Assembly: GCA_041859045.1 (NCBI GenBank)
Contig: JBHELB010000033.1
Location: 1-64,000 of the forward strand
Length of the DNA: 64,000 nt
Reading direction: 5' to 3'
Source of the DNA: JBHELB01 sp041859045
GTDB taxonomy: Bacteria; Hydrogenedentota; Hydrogenedentia; Hydrogenedentales; SLHB01
A program made the position numbers and the translations under genes. Positions 26,271-34,855 of the stretch are shown piece after piece. The notes beneath the pieces are model-generated. The model was given only the letters and a program-made list of their open reading frames with translations. It made no database searches and was not told the origin of the DNA. Each line of letters begins with the position of its first letter. The first letter of the stretch is position 1.

Positions 26271-29200
26271 CTATTCTTCAAACCCGCACAGCCCGGCGAC
26301 GTGTGCGCGGCTGCCGTCGTTGGACCAGGAATCGAGTTGGTAGGGGGCTTTGAGTTGTTGGCCGCGGAATCGCGGCACGCCGACAAATCCACAGGAGACG
26401 TCGGGCAGCGCGGTCATGTCGCTCCACAGGCGTTCGAACTGGACGACAGGATACACGTCCTCCTGTCCGTGGCCCCAGCGACGCTTCACGTCCTTGATCG
26501 TAACGTACACGGGCACGCGGTGCGCCATCGCGCGAACGGCCTGGGCGATGTGTTCTTCCGGTCCGTTGAGGTCGTCTCGGGTCAGGCCAAACCGTTCGAG
26601 CAGCGCGTCGATGTTCACCCAGGTCGTCATTGAGTTGTAGTAGCGCAGCTTGAACTCGTCCTCCTCACGCGGTTGCGCAAGGCCCTCGAGCAATCGCACG
26701 CGCCCGTTGATACGAGCCAAGCCGCCGCCCTTGTCATCGATGCGGCGCGGCACGACTTCAAACGTCAGCGTGCGGCCGGTATCGAGGTGATACCCCAAAG
26801 CGCAGGGGTCGAGATCCGCGCCGAGCGTATCGATGTTGTGCAGCATCAACGTCTCGAGCTGTGGACGTTCCGCCAACGCCTGGGCGAGCACGCCATTGCG
26901 CAGGAGATTGGCGAATTCGTACCAGTGCCCGGGCGGGCTAAAGCGCTGAATCGGCACGTTGTCCGTATAGTCGCTACCCTCGCCCTTCGCGCGCGCCCAT
27001 TCGATCAGCGCGCCACGCACGGCCTCACGCACCTTCTGTTTCTGCTCGTCGAGCTGCTCCTGGGGCATCTCTTCCCAGAGGAACACCAGATCGCGCGCCA
27101 TGGGTACCAGACGCTGGCAAATCGAACGGCCGGGGGAGAGGTGCACGGGGCCGGCATAGCCGTAGTTCTGCTCACTCTGTAAATGCCGGGTGATCGGTTC
27201 GTGGGTCAGGAAACTCGTTGAGACCAGGTGCGGCACCGCCGCGCCGTAGCGCTCACTTGTGCGCCGCGTCTTGGCGAGGTGGATTTCAAGAAAACTACGG
27301 TGACGCCCGCCCATGCGCACAAAAGGATTCACGGCCTTGATCACGCCCGCACCGGTAGTCCAACGACTGCCTACGCCGCCCGCCAAACTCAACACCGCGA
27401 CGCGCCCTTCGCGCAAGGCTTCTTCGCCGCGGCGACGATGCTCGGAGAGATTCTCGAGCAGCGCCACATCGCCGTCCTGAACGTCATCGACGTCGGTTTC
27501 CACCGGCAACCGGTTATGTGCGAGCCCGATGCGTCCGGCGCGAAGATCCGCGCGGATTTGTTCGTGTTGCACGGCGTCCAAACCACACGCCTCGCGAATC
27601 CGCTCGGATTCTGCGTCCCACGCCTCGCGATCGGTTTGGTCGGCGGCGTCGGACACGCGGAACAGATTGCCCACTACGGAGCGCAGCAGCGAATAGGTCT
27701 CGGCGGGGTCGTTGGACCTCGCCGTAAAAGCATCCAACTCGACTCTGCGCAAGTACGGAATGCTCTTCGCGTCCTGCCGCACGAGATGGGGAATTTGCAC
27801 GGCGTAGTAACGCGCCGGCATGAGTGCAGACGCACCTTCATGGAGCTGCGCGTCCGTTCCGACCTCGTTAATCCGGAAGCGGTAGACCACGGGATCCATT
27901 GCAAAGGGAAGCGCATCCTCCCATTCGCGCTTCGTCGCGCGCAGGATTTCGAGCAACCGATCGCGAAACGCGTCGTGCGCTTCAGGATCGACCAAGGCCG
28001 CCATTCCGCCGCCGGACATGCCGCCCAACATCAGGAAGCCCCAAAACTTGTTACCCAGCGCCTCACGCATGCGGGCGATCAACGTCTCGGTAAAGTGGTT
28101 CGACACCCAGGGAATGATCGTCTTTAGCGGACCGTCCCAGTTCCGCTGCGTGCAATTGCCCAGCGCACGCATATCGCCGCCGCGCAACGCCGCGAGAATG
28201 CCGTCAAAAATGCCGCGCATGTCCGCGCGGGCATGCCACTCGCTCTCGCCGCGCAGCAGGTATTTCTCCGTCACCATTTCGAGGATCGGGCCGACGTTCT
28301 GCGCCATACCGCCGTGCATCAACACAAGCGATTGGCTCAGGCGTTTACGAATATCCGGGTGCAGATCGTCTTCGCCAAGCACGCGATGCCGCGGAAGCAA
28401 GGTGCCCCTGCTGACGCCCCATTCGGGATCGGTTTCCCCGGCGAGCGCTCCCTCGATCACCTTGAGCCCCGGCCATACGCCGCCGGAATCCTGCCAACCG
28501 CCGCCGGAACCGCCCAGCCATTCGCCGAGAATCGCGCGCGCGGCAATCAAACGCCGGGTGGGTTCGTCATGCGGGCCTTCCAGCGAGGCGGCCTGGCCGG
28601 TCGCGCGCATGAGCACGCTGACGATCCCCGCGAGGAGGTTTGTGGAGACCGCGAGGCGCGACCCCTTCGGAATGTCGTTCACCTCAGTCACGAGTTCGAG
28701 GCCCATCCCCGGTCCCACGACGCGCTCCAGAATGTCGCCCACCGAGTGGGGAAGTCCTTCAAAGGATGGCGGAATCAGTCCCGAAGCAATCACGCCGCCC
28801 TTAAGCAAGCTGAGGTAGTCATTGCCAAAATTAAACAAGTCACGCAGCTCGGTAACGTCTTTGGTGGTGGCAAGGTCCACACTCGTGAGGCGCAACAGGG
28901 GTTCCGGAATCACGCGCACAAAGGCCTGCACAGGCGGACGCTCGGCGTTGTCGCGTCCATGCACGCCAAGGTCCACGCTGATGTTCAGCACGCGCGCGCC
29001 CTCGGGGTAGTCCATGCCTAGAAAGAAGATGTCGGACCACCCGCTGTGGCTGAGGTCGAGTCGAACGGGCGTTGACTCGGCGAGGACGGGGTAGAGGAGA
29101 GTGCCTTCACGTCGCTGAGTCAACTCGGGGCGAAGCCGGAGCGGATGCTCGTCGGGATGCCCGACACGGAACATCCAGCGGTTGCCGCTGCTCGCGCGGA

Positions 29201-29627
29201 CACTGCGGCGAACCTGATCGAACAGCGTTTGGAACCCCAGGTGCCGGTAGCCTTCCGCCAAGGCGCTAAACAATGCGGAATTCGGGCCTTCCTTCGCCTG
29301 CACCTCTCTGAACCGCGTGATGGCCTGTTCGAAACGGCGTCCCAAAAGGGCCTCATATCCGTCGAACGGCACATGCCCCGTCGCAGGGAAATGGGGGGCT
29401 TCCATGAGAGCGAAACGATGCAAGGCATACAAGAAGATCGTGGCGCGCACGCGATCGTAGAGGTTCTCAGCCTTAAGACGAAACGCCTCCAATGCATCAC
29501 ATGACACCAGCCGCTGTTCAGGAGTCAGCCCGGAGCACAGAGACTCAAACGACCGATTGCGCAGTGCAGGATCTTGGCTCGTGATGGTTTCTATAAAGCG
29601 GTCCACGGCGCTAGTCCTGTTCGGCAT
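26271..29627 (-). CDS. GHMP-kinase-like / UDP-sugar pyrophosphorylase fusion
   Basis: This 1118-residue protein appears to join two enzymes. After a helical N-terminal part (about 1-170), residues 190-640 resemble the fucokinase-type GHMP fold: LSHSGWSDIFFLGMDYPEG, the phosphate loop PKGSRLAVSTNLLAG (about 315-330), GGSGGGWQDSGGVWPG (about 375) and MLGGMSGGGMAALVD. The loop is degenerate where relatives have G-x-G-(T/S)-S-S, so activity is uncertain. Residues 740-1118 resemble UDP-sugar pyrophosphorylases (VLSLAGGVGSRW, QRFSPPGHWYEFANLLRNG, LMLHNIDTLGADLDP). Bacteroides FKP has the opposite order, pyrophosphorylase first. The start overlaps the GalU-like gene by 17 bases; no ribosome-binding site is visible, which suggests coupled translation. 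Confidence 0.72.
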   Translation of the reverse strand: MPNRTSAVDRFIETITSQDPALRNRSFESLCSGLTPEQRLVSCDALEAFRLKAENLYDRVRATIFLYALHRFALMEAPHFPATGHVPFDGYEALLGRRFEQAITRFREVQAKEGPNSALFSALAEGYRHLGFQTLFDQVRRSVRASSGNRWMFRVGHPDEHPLRLRPELTQRREGTLLYPVLAESTPVRLDLSHSGWSDIFFLGMDYPEGARVLNISVDLGVHGRDNAERPPVQAFVRVIPEPLLRLTSVDLATTKDVTELRDLFNFGNDYLSLLKGGVIASGLIPPSFEGLPHSVGDILERVVGPGMGLELVTEVNDIPKGSRLAVSTNLLAGIVSVLMRATGQAASLEGPHDEPTRRLIAARAILGEWLGGSGGGWQDSGGVWPGLKVIEGALAGETDPEWGVSRGTLLPRHRVLGEDDLHPDIRKRLSQSLVLMHGGMAQNVGPILEMVTEKYLLRGESEWHARADMRGIFDGILAALRGGDMRALGNCTQRNWDGPLKTIIPWVSNHFTETLIARMREALGNKFWGFLMLGGMSGGGMAALVDPEAHDAFRDRLLEILRATKREWEDALPFAMDPVVYRFRINEVGTDAQLHEGASALMPARYYAVQIPHLVRQDAKSIPYLRRVELDAFTARSNDPAETYSLLRSVVGNLFRVSDAADQTDREAWDAESERIREACGLDAVQHEQIRADLRAGRIGLAHNRLPVETDVDDVQDGDVALLENLSEHRRRGEEALREGRVAVLSLAGGVGSRWTTGAGVIKAVNPFVRMGGRHRSFLEIHLAKTRRTSERYGAAVPHLVSTSFLTHEPITRHLQSEQNYGYAGPVHLSPGRSICQRLVPMARDLVFLWEEMPQEQLDEQKQKVREAVRGALIEWARAKGEGSDYTDNVPIQRFSPPGHWYEFANLLRNGVLAQALAERPQLETLMLHNIDTLGADLDPCALGYHLDTGRTLTFEVVPRRIDDKGGGLARINGRVRLLEGLAQPREEDEFKLRYYNSMTTWVNIDALLERFGLTRDDLNGPEEHIAQAVRAMAHRVPVYVTIKDVKRRWGHGQEDVYPVVQFERLWSDMTALPDVSCGFVGVPRFRGQQLKAPYQLDSWSNDGSRAHVAGLCGFEE

Positions 29628-30576
29628 TGCGCCGATCGCGCGTTTCCGCCAAGAGTTCGACGATAGCCGTCAGCACTTCATCGTGCTTCGGTCCCGCGAG
29701 CGCAAGCGCAATCTCCGCCTGCAATAGACCAAACTGCGCACCGATGTCGTAGCGGCTGCCCTGGACCTCCAACGCGAGGTAACGCTCTTGCCGCGCAAGC
29801 TGATCGAGCGCAGGGGTGAGTTGAACATCCACGCTGGCCGACGCAGCGGCAAGCTGTTCGTCAAGAATGTCGAATATCGCCGGCGCAAGCACGTGCATAC
29901 CGAAAAAGCACAGGTAATATCCCGCCCGCAGCCCCGGCGTCGGTAGTTCCAGTTCAGCGCGACTCAGCGAGGGCTTCTCAATAATGCGCTCGATCTGGTA
30001 GAGGTTCGGCGTGTCGGGTACCCGACGCCCACTCACAGTGCCATACCGTCCGATCAGATGCTCTCGCGTAGGTTTGACCGCGGCGACTGAGCAGGCCTCG
30101 CGCCCCGCCGCTTCGATGAGCTGCGCCGCGCAACGGTGACCGCTGCGATGGGAAAGGTACAAATGATCGCTCAAGAGCAATAGAAACGAATCGCCGCCCA
30201 CGAATTCGCGCGCCATCGAGACGGCATGTCCATAGCCGCGCGGCTCGCGCTGAACCGCGAACTTTAACCGTCGGGATAGGTGTTCTATCCGTTTTGCCTG
30301 GTCCATCGCCCATGCAACGCCGCGATGCGCCTCGAGCAGGTTCTCTCGCAAAGACACGAAGCGCGAACGATACTGGTCTTCATCGCCTGGCGCGCAGACG
30401 ACACAGACCTCTTCAATTCCACTCTCAAGGGCTTCTTCGGCGATGATCTGAATGGCTGGTTTAGTAATGCCGTCGCGGTCGGCAATCGGCAACATCGCCC
30501 GCTGGACAGGACTCGCCGCGGGGTACATCCGGCCGCCGCGTCCCGCCGCTGTTATCACTGCTTTCTTGACCTGCAC
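29611..30576 (-). CDS. GalU/RfbA-like sugar-1-phosphate nucleotidylyltransferase
   Basis: The protein should form NDP-sugars from NTP and sugar-1-phosphate, most like GalU (UTP-glucose-1-phosphate uridylyltransferase). The N-terminal signature AVITAAGRGGRMYPAASPVQRAMLPIADRDG with its downstream Lys (GITKPAIQ) and the EREPRGYGHA-like QREPRGYGHAV and LLLLSDHLY blocks are present; GSRYDIGAQFG lies near the C-terminus. I place the start at GTG 30576 because AGGAGGG lies 7 bases upstream. That gives 321 residues. It overlaps the fusion gene by 17 bases, and together they form a nucleotide-sugar operon. Confidence 0.83.
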   Translation of the reverse strand: MQVKKAVITAAGRGGRMYPAASPVQRAMLPIADRDGITKPAIQIIAEEALESGIEEVCVVCAPGDEDQYRSRFVSLRENLLEAHRGVAWAMDQAKRIEHLSRRLKFAVQREPRGYGHAVSMAREFVGGDSFLLLLSDHLYLSHRSGHRCAAQLIEAAGREACSVAAVKPTREHLIGRYGTVSGRRVPDTPNLYQIERIIEKPSLSRAELELPTPGLRAGYYLCFFGMHVLAPAIFDILDEQLAAASASVDVQLTPALDQLARQERYLALEVQGSRYDIGAQFGLLQAEIALALAGPKHDEVLTAIVELLAETRDRRNAEQD

Positions 30577-30660
30577 GCCCCACCCTCCTGTCACGTCCCC
30601 ACAGCACCTACTCAGAATATCAGGAGGCTAGGATGGCTGCAAGCAAAGAAGCGCCTATTC

Positions 30661-31632
30661 TCAGCAAGAAGTTCGCCGCGCCCAAGAACATGCCGTCACG
30701 AGAGCGACCTGCACCGCAAAGATGCCGGCGGCGACGAGAAGATGTACGGGTTGAAGCACTGGTGGAAGACCCAAAATTGCCAGCCCCGCCCCGGCGACGA
30801 CTTCAACGGCAAGAAGAAGTAGCAACGCCCAGACGAGCCTATTCACAAGGCCTCGCGCAACAGTCGCTTTCGCAATGACCGAGGCGAGCAAGAGGTTAGA
30901 GAGAACAACGATGGGGGAGAGGAGACGATGGACAAGATAAAGAGTGTCAAGACGCGCCAACCAGGAATAGCGGTCGGTATTCACCCCGGTGGAGAAAAAA
31001 TCGACCTGCTCGCGAACCTGCGTTCCAATAAAGAACTGAAGCAACGTGATCAATAGAACGACCCCGAGCATCCAGTACACCATGGAGCCCGCGGTAAGGG
31101 CACCAACGTTGCAGCGTCCCTTCGCCGTGACTAAGGACAGATTCACCAATACGGCTACCAACAGAAGAGCCGCGGCCATATGAACCGTAATCACGGTTGG
31201 CGTGAGGTTACTGGCGACCACCCGCGCACCAAGCCATCCTTGAAACCCCACCAGGAACAGCGCGCCAAACGCGAGTAGGGGCACTTTCTTGTCGCTTCGC
31301 AAGACGCGCAACGATACGAGGGCTGTCGCAAGGATCACGAGACCGAGGGTAGCCCCCAGCAGACGATTCACGTACTCCGTCCAGGTCTTGAGCGCGTTGA
31401 ACTCGGTCGTGTCGTAGCCGCGCGCCGCATAGATTTCGCGGTAGTTCGCGGGAAGCTGACTAGCATCCGTGGGGGGGATCCATTGCCCAAAGCACTTCGG
31501 CCAGTCAGGACACCCCATGCCTGCTCCCGAAGCACGCACGACGCTGCCCGCGAGAATGACCAGAAATGTGAGCACCAGGCAGGCATGCGCCAAGATGGTC
31601 ATCCATGAGCGCTGTTGGGTTGGTTGTTCCAT
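30661..31632 (-). CDS. ctaA: Heme A synthase (CtaA/COX15 family)
   Basis: Heme A synthase oxidises heme O to heme A for aa3-type cytochrome oxidases and sits in the inner membrane. The 323-residue protein has about eight membrane segments. The family motifs RASGAGMGCPDWPKCFGQWIPP (about 33-54), WTEYVNRLLGATLGL (about 84-98) with a conserved Glu next to the helix, and the His-bearing TVITVHMAAALLL and YLVHRLLSPIVV are present. It follows the Rnf operon on the same strand, 19 bases after the small Cys-rich gene. Its presence implies an oxygen-using terminal oxidase elsewhere in the genome. Confidence 0.88.
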   Translation of the reverse strand: MEQPTQQRSWMTILAHACLVLTFLVILAGSVVRASGAGMGCPDWPKCFGQWIPPTDASQLPANYREIYAARGYDTTEFNALKTWTEYVNRLLGATLGLVILATALVSLRVLRSDKKVPLLAFGALFLVGFQGWLGARVVASNLTPTVITVHMAAALLLVAVLVNLSLVTAKGRCNVGALTAGSMVYWMLGVVLLITLLQFFIGTQVREQVDFFSTGVNTDRYSWLARLDTLYLVHRLLSPIVVLSNLLLASVIAKATVARGLVNRLVWALLLLLAVEVVAGAGLAILGLPPVLQPVHLLVAAGIFAVQVALVTACSWARRTSC

Positions 31633-31651
31633 GTCCTGAGCCTAACACAGC

Positions 31652-31870
31652 TCAGCGCGGATGTTCATCCTTTGCGGAAGGGCATTGGGTGGGATCCACA
31701 TGGCATTCCGCCTCTTTGGGGCAGTTGTGGCAACCGTGGACACGATCCTCTAAGACATCTTGATCCGGGCGAAGTCCGGGCGTGTTTCGGCGGATGAGGA
31801 GTTGTACGCCAAGCCACGCCAATCCGATGACGACCATGCCGCATACGGCAGTCAGCAGGTCGCGCAGCAT
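31652..31870 (-). CDS. Small Cys-rich single-span membrane protein in the rnf operon
   Basis: The 72-residue product has one membrane span (LLTAVCGMVVIGLAWLGVQLLI) followed by a soluble tail with four cysteines in C-X2-C-X5-C-X6-C spacing (residues 47-63). Its ATG is 2 bases after the rnfA stop, so it is translated with the Rnf complex. The layout recalls NqrM, the small Cys-containing maturation factor needed for the related Na+-NQR complex, and it may deliver iron to the RnfA/RnfE intramembrane Fe-S site. That function is inference from size, topology and position; I cannot show sequence homology. Confidence 0.7.
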   Translation of the reverse strand: MLRDLLTAVCGMVVIGLAWLGVQLLIRRNTPGLRPDQDVLEDRVHGCHNCPKEAECHVDPTQCPSAKDEHPR

Positions 31871-31872
31871 GG

Positions 31873-32460
31873 CTACTCGCCTCCGCCCAGCCCCGCGAAG
31901 CCCATGAACGACAGGGAGAGCAATCCCGCAATGATGAGGATGAATCCGGTATTGCGAATCACTGCCGGGACGTCAGCGAGATCGAGCTTTTCGCGGATAC
32001 CCGCCATGATCACGATCGCGAGCGTGAACCCAAGCCCCGAGCCAACACTGAACACGGCGCTCTGAACAAGGGAATACTCTCGCGTGGTTTGGAGCAACGC
32101 CACACCAAGCACGGCGCAGTTCGTCGTAATCAAGGGAAGGTAGATGCCAAGGGCGCGAAACAGCCCCGGGCTGGTCTTCTTGATGAACATCTCCACCAAT
32201 TGCACGGTGCTCGCGATGATGGTGATAAACGCGATGATCCGCAGATATTCCGCATCGGCCCAAATGAGCAAGGTGTTCGCGCCGAAAGACAAGAGCGAAC
32301 TAACGAAGATGACAAATACGACAGCGCTGCCCATGCGCCAGGCGGTGTCTACCTTATTCGAAACCCCAAGAAATGGACAGATACCCAGGAACACGCTGAG
32401 CACGAAATTATTGATCAGCAACGAGTCGATGAAGATAAAGGGCAATGACATGGAATTCAT
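31873..32460 (-). CDS. rnfA: Rnf electron transport complex subunit A
   Basis: RnfA is a polytopic inner-membrane subunit of the ferredoxin:NAD+ oxidoreductase (Rnf) ion pump and, with RnfE, holds an intramembrane iron-sulfur site. The 195-residue protein shows LLINNFVLSVFLGICPFLGVSN (with the conserved Cys) at about 14-35 and TNCAVLGVALL (second conserved Cys) at about 107-117, and about six membrane segments. AGGGGAAAT precedes the start. It follows rnfE by 12 bases and precedes the small Cys-rich gene. Confidence 0.96.
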   Translation of the reverse strand: MNSMSLPFIFIDSLLINNFVLSVFLGICPFLGVSNKVDTAWRMGSAVVFVIFVSSLLSFGANTLLIWADAEYLRIIAFITIIASTVQLVEMFIKKTSPGLFRALGIYLPLITTNCAVLGVALLQTTREYSLVQSAVFSVGSGLGFTLAIVIMAGIREKLDLADVPAVIRNTGFILIIAGLLSLSFMGFAGLGGGE

Positions 32461-32472
32461 TGGATATTTCCC

Positions 32473-33105
32473 CTACGCCTGAGCCTTGGCCTGTTGGCGC
32501 GACTTGATCCAACTAAACAGCAGGAGCCACCCGCCAAATACAAAGAAGCCGCCGCTGGGTAGCGCGAAGGTGACCCACGGCTCGAACTTTGGTCCAAAGA
32601 GGTCGAACCCCAGGAGACGCCCGCTTCCCAGTATCTCGCGGACGGAACCCAGGCATACGAGCGCAAAGGTAAAACCTATCCCCATGCCAATTCCGTCTAG
32701 AACAGACTTACGGATGGTGTTTTTCGACGCAAACGCTTCGGCGCGGCCCAAGATTATGCAGTTCACGACGATGAGCGCAATGAATGCACCAAGGGCCTTG
32801 GAAATCTCGACACTAATCGCGTCGATGAAGTATTGCACCATCGTCACAAACGTGGCGATAACGAGAATGTAGACCGCGATCCGCACCTGCTTAGGAACGA
32901 TATGCCGGATCGACGCGATAAACAGATTGGAAAACACCAACACGAAGGTGGTGGCCACTCCCATCGCCAACGCGTTGACCATGCTTGTCGTAACCGCCAA
33001 GACCGGACATGTGCCAAGCACCTGCACAAACACCGGATTTTCCTTCAGAAAGCCATTTGTGAAGGTCTCCAGGTCGCTTGGCCCCTTTGCCTTTTCCAGA
33101 TCCAT
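32473..33105 (-). CDS. rnfE: Rnf electron transport complex subunit E
   Basis: RnfE is the partner of RnfA in the membrane core. The 210-residue protein has FLKENPVFVQVLGTCPVLAVTTSMVNALAMG (conserved Cys at about 33) and ALIVVNCIILGRAEAFASKN (second Cys at about 109), with about six membrane segments. Its ATG shares one base with the rnfG stop (TAATG), so the two are tightly coupled. The length is normal for the family. Confidence 0.96.
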   Translation of the reverse strand: MDLEKAKGPSDLETFTNGFLKENPVFVQVLGTCPVLAVTTSMVNALAMGVATTFVLVFSNLFIASIRHIVPKQVRIAVYILVIATFVTMVQYFIDAISVEISKALGAFIALIVVNCIILGRAEAFASKNTIRKSVLDGIGMGIGFTFALVCLGSVREILGSGRLLGFDLFGPKFEPWVTFALPSGGFFVFGGWLLLFSWIKSRQQAKAQA

Positions 33106-33815
33106 TACTCGCCCCTCTTAATCTGATCGAGATTTGCCATGATCACGGGCACCATTTCCTGCGTGCTTTCCGCTAACAAACGCGCGACCGCTTTCGACGA
33201 AATCGTCGCGCCGGAGATCGCATCCACCTGCCATGCGTCCTTCTTTTTGCCATGACGAACGGCCACGATAGGTTGCGTAATCTTCTTGGTCTGCTCGTCA
33301 TAGGTAACCGAAAGCGCATCAAAATTCGCCAGGAAATCCTTGTCCTTCAGGATCTTGTCACCCAAGCCCGGCGTTTCTTTTTGGTCAATCACGCGTAGCT
33401 TGGTAATCGCCTTTTTGTCGGGAGAAAACGCGCAGACCGCGCTAATCGGACCGCCGTAGCCCCGCGCGCTGCCTTCAATCGCGATTCCCACCAGCGCATT
33501 GGAGTCGTCATACGCCGCGATGAACTTCTTGGCCGGAGCCGCAGACTCGTCCACCTTCTCTATGCTCTGCCCATCGGCGCCCAAAGCGTACGTCACCAGC
33601 TTCGTGGCCGTCGGTATGACACCGGTTTCTTTGTCCTGAATCGCCTCGCGCACCATCTGCGCCTTGTTATGGGCGATGGCATTCTTCGTCATCTGATAGG
33701 TGCCAACGATGAGCAGTCCGCAGATCGTCGCCACGAGGGTCATGACGGCGATCATGTACGCGCTGCTAGGCATTTTCACTTCGGGGGCACCGGTCGATTC
33801 AGCCACAGATGTCAT
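33105..33815 (-). CDS. rnfG: Rnf electron transport complex subunit G (FMN-binding)
   Basis: RnfG carries an FMN bound covalently to a threonine and faces the periplasmic side. The protein has one N-terminal membrane span (SAYMIAVMTLVATICGLLIVGTYQM), GSARGYGGPISAVCAF, the block IDQKETPGLGDKI, and the flavinylation motif SGATIS at about residue 205, where the Thr is the attachment site. The length is 236 residues. Its ATG overlaps the rnfD stop (ATGA). A periplasmic flavin transferase (ApbE) would be required; none is in this window. Confidence 0.95.
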   Translation of the reverse strand: MTSVAESTGAPEVKMPSSAYMIAVMTLVATICGLLIVGTYQMTKNAIAHNKAQMVREAIQDKETGVIPTATKLVTYALGADGQSIEKVDESAAPAKKFIAAYDDSNALVGIAIEGSARGYGGPISAVCAFSPDKKAITKLRVIDQKETPGLGDKILKDKDFLANFDALSVTYDEQTKKITQPIVAVRHGKKKDAWQVDAISGATISSKAVARLLAESTQEMVPVIMANLDQIKRGE

Positions 33816-34855
33816 TTCTTGGACTCCGTCTTCCGGGCGCCGAACACCCGGGGTTGCGTCAGGGGATCGATGAGCGGCGTAAGCGCATTACCCAGCAGGA
33901 TGGCATACATCATCCCCTCGGGCAGGCCGCCCATGAGCCGAATAATCACCGTGACCGCGCCGATCAACGCTCCGTAGATCCAGACGCCGAGCGGCGTTAC
34001 GGGCGACCCCACCATGTCCGTGGCCATAAACACCGCGCCGAGCATGAGCCCGCCACTGAACAACATGAAAATCGGGCTTGGGTATTTGTCCATATTGCTG
34101 AACCAAAACGCGCCCGATACGACCGCGGTCGAAACGAAAATTCCGGCAGGAATGCGCCAGTCCATCATCCGTCGGGAAATCAGGTAAATGCCCCCGATCA
34201 GAATAAGCAGGGCGGAAGTCTCACCCGCCGAACCCGCCGTCGTGCCGAGAAAGAGGCTTGATGTAGTTGCGTTGATCGTGTGCTCGAATTTCCAACTCGC
34301 CAGCGGCGTCGCGCCGCTGAACGCGTCCGCGCCGAAATACGCGGGCAACGGCCGCATGAACGGCGCAGTCAACGTGCTCGGGAGACACGCCAGAAAGCGG
34401 TGGGGATCGAACGCCGGTGACCAAGTGGTGATCGCCGCGGGAAAGGTCGCCTGAAGAAAAGCGCGTCCGATGAGCGCGGGGTTAAACGTGTTGTAACCCA
34501 AACCGCCGAAAAGAAGTTTCCCCACGACAATTGCAAACACTGCGCCCACTACGGCCATCCATAGCGGAAATCCGGGAGGCAGAGTCAACGCCAGGAGAAT
34601 CCCCGTGATCACCGCGCTCCAATCGCCGACGGTCGTGGGCTTGCGAGTCAACAGACATACCACGTGCTCGCTCAACACGCATGCGGCCGTGGTGACCAGA
34701 ATGAGCAGTAACGCGCTCCATCCGAAGGAGTAGACGGCAAAAAGGCATACCGGGATGAGCGCATACACCACGTTCCGCATGATCGCCACGGTATCCACCG
34801 GGCTCTTGATGTGCGGCGAGGTGCGAAGTTCGAGTGGGGGAGAGATTACGGACAC
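33812..34855 (-). CDS. rnfD: Rnf electron transport complex subunit D
   Basis: RnfD is a polytopic membrane subunit with a second covalent FMN. I place the start at GTG 34855 (VSVISPPLELRTSPHIKSP) because AAGGAAGG precedes it and RnfD proteins begin with a similar SSPHI stretch; the upstream extension lies within rnfC. It overlaps the rnfC stop by 10 bases. The 347-residue protein has about nine spans and the flavinylation motif DAFSGATPLAS, plus GYNTFNPALIGRAFL and the C-terminal PLIDPLTQPRVFGA. Confidence 0.94.
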   Translation of the reverse strand: MSVISPPLELRTSPHIKSPVDTVAIMRNVVYALIPVCLFAVYSFGWSALLLILVTTAACVLSEHVVCLLTRKPTTVGDWSAVITGILLALTLPPGFPLWMAVVGAVFAIVVGKLLFGGLGYNTFNPALIGRAFLQATFPAAITTWSPAFDPHRFLACLPSTLTAPFMRPLPAYFGADAFSGATPLASWKFEHTINATTSSLFLGTTAGSAGETSALLILIGGIYLISRRMMDWRIPAGIFVSTAVVSGAFWFSNMDKYPSPIFMLFSGGLMLGAVFMATDMVGSPVTPLGVWIYGALIGAVTVIIRLMGGLPEGMMYAILLGNALTPLIDPLTQPRVFGARKTESKK

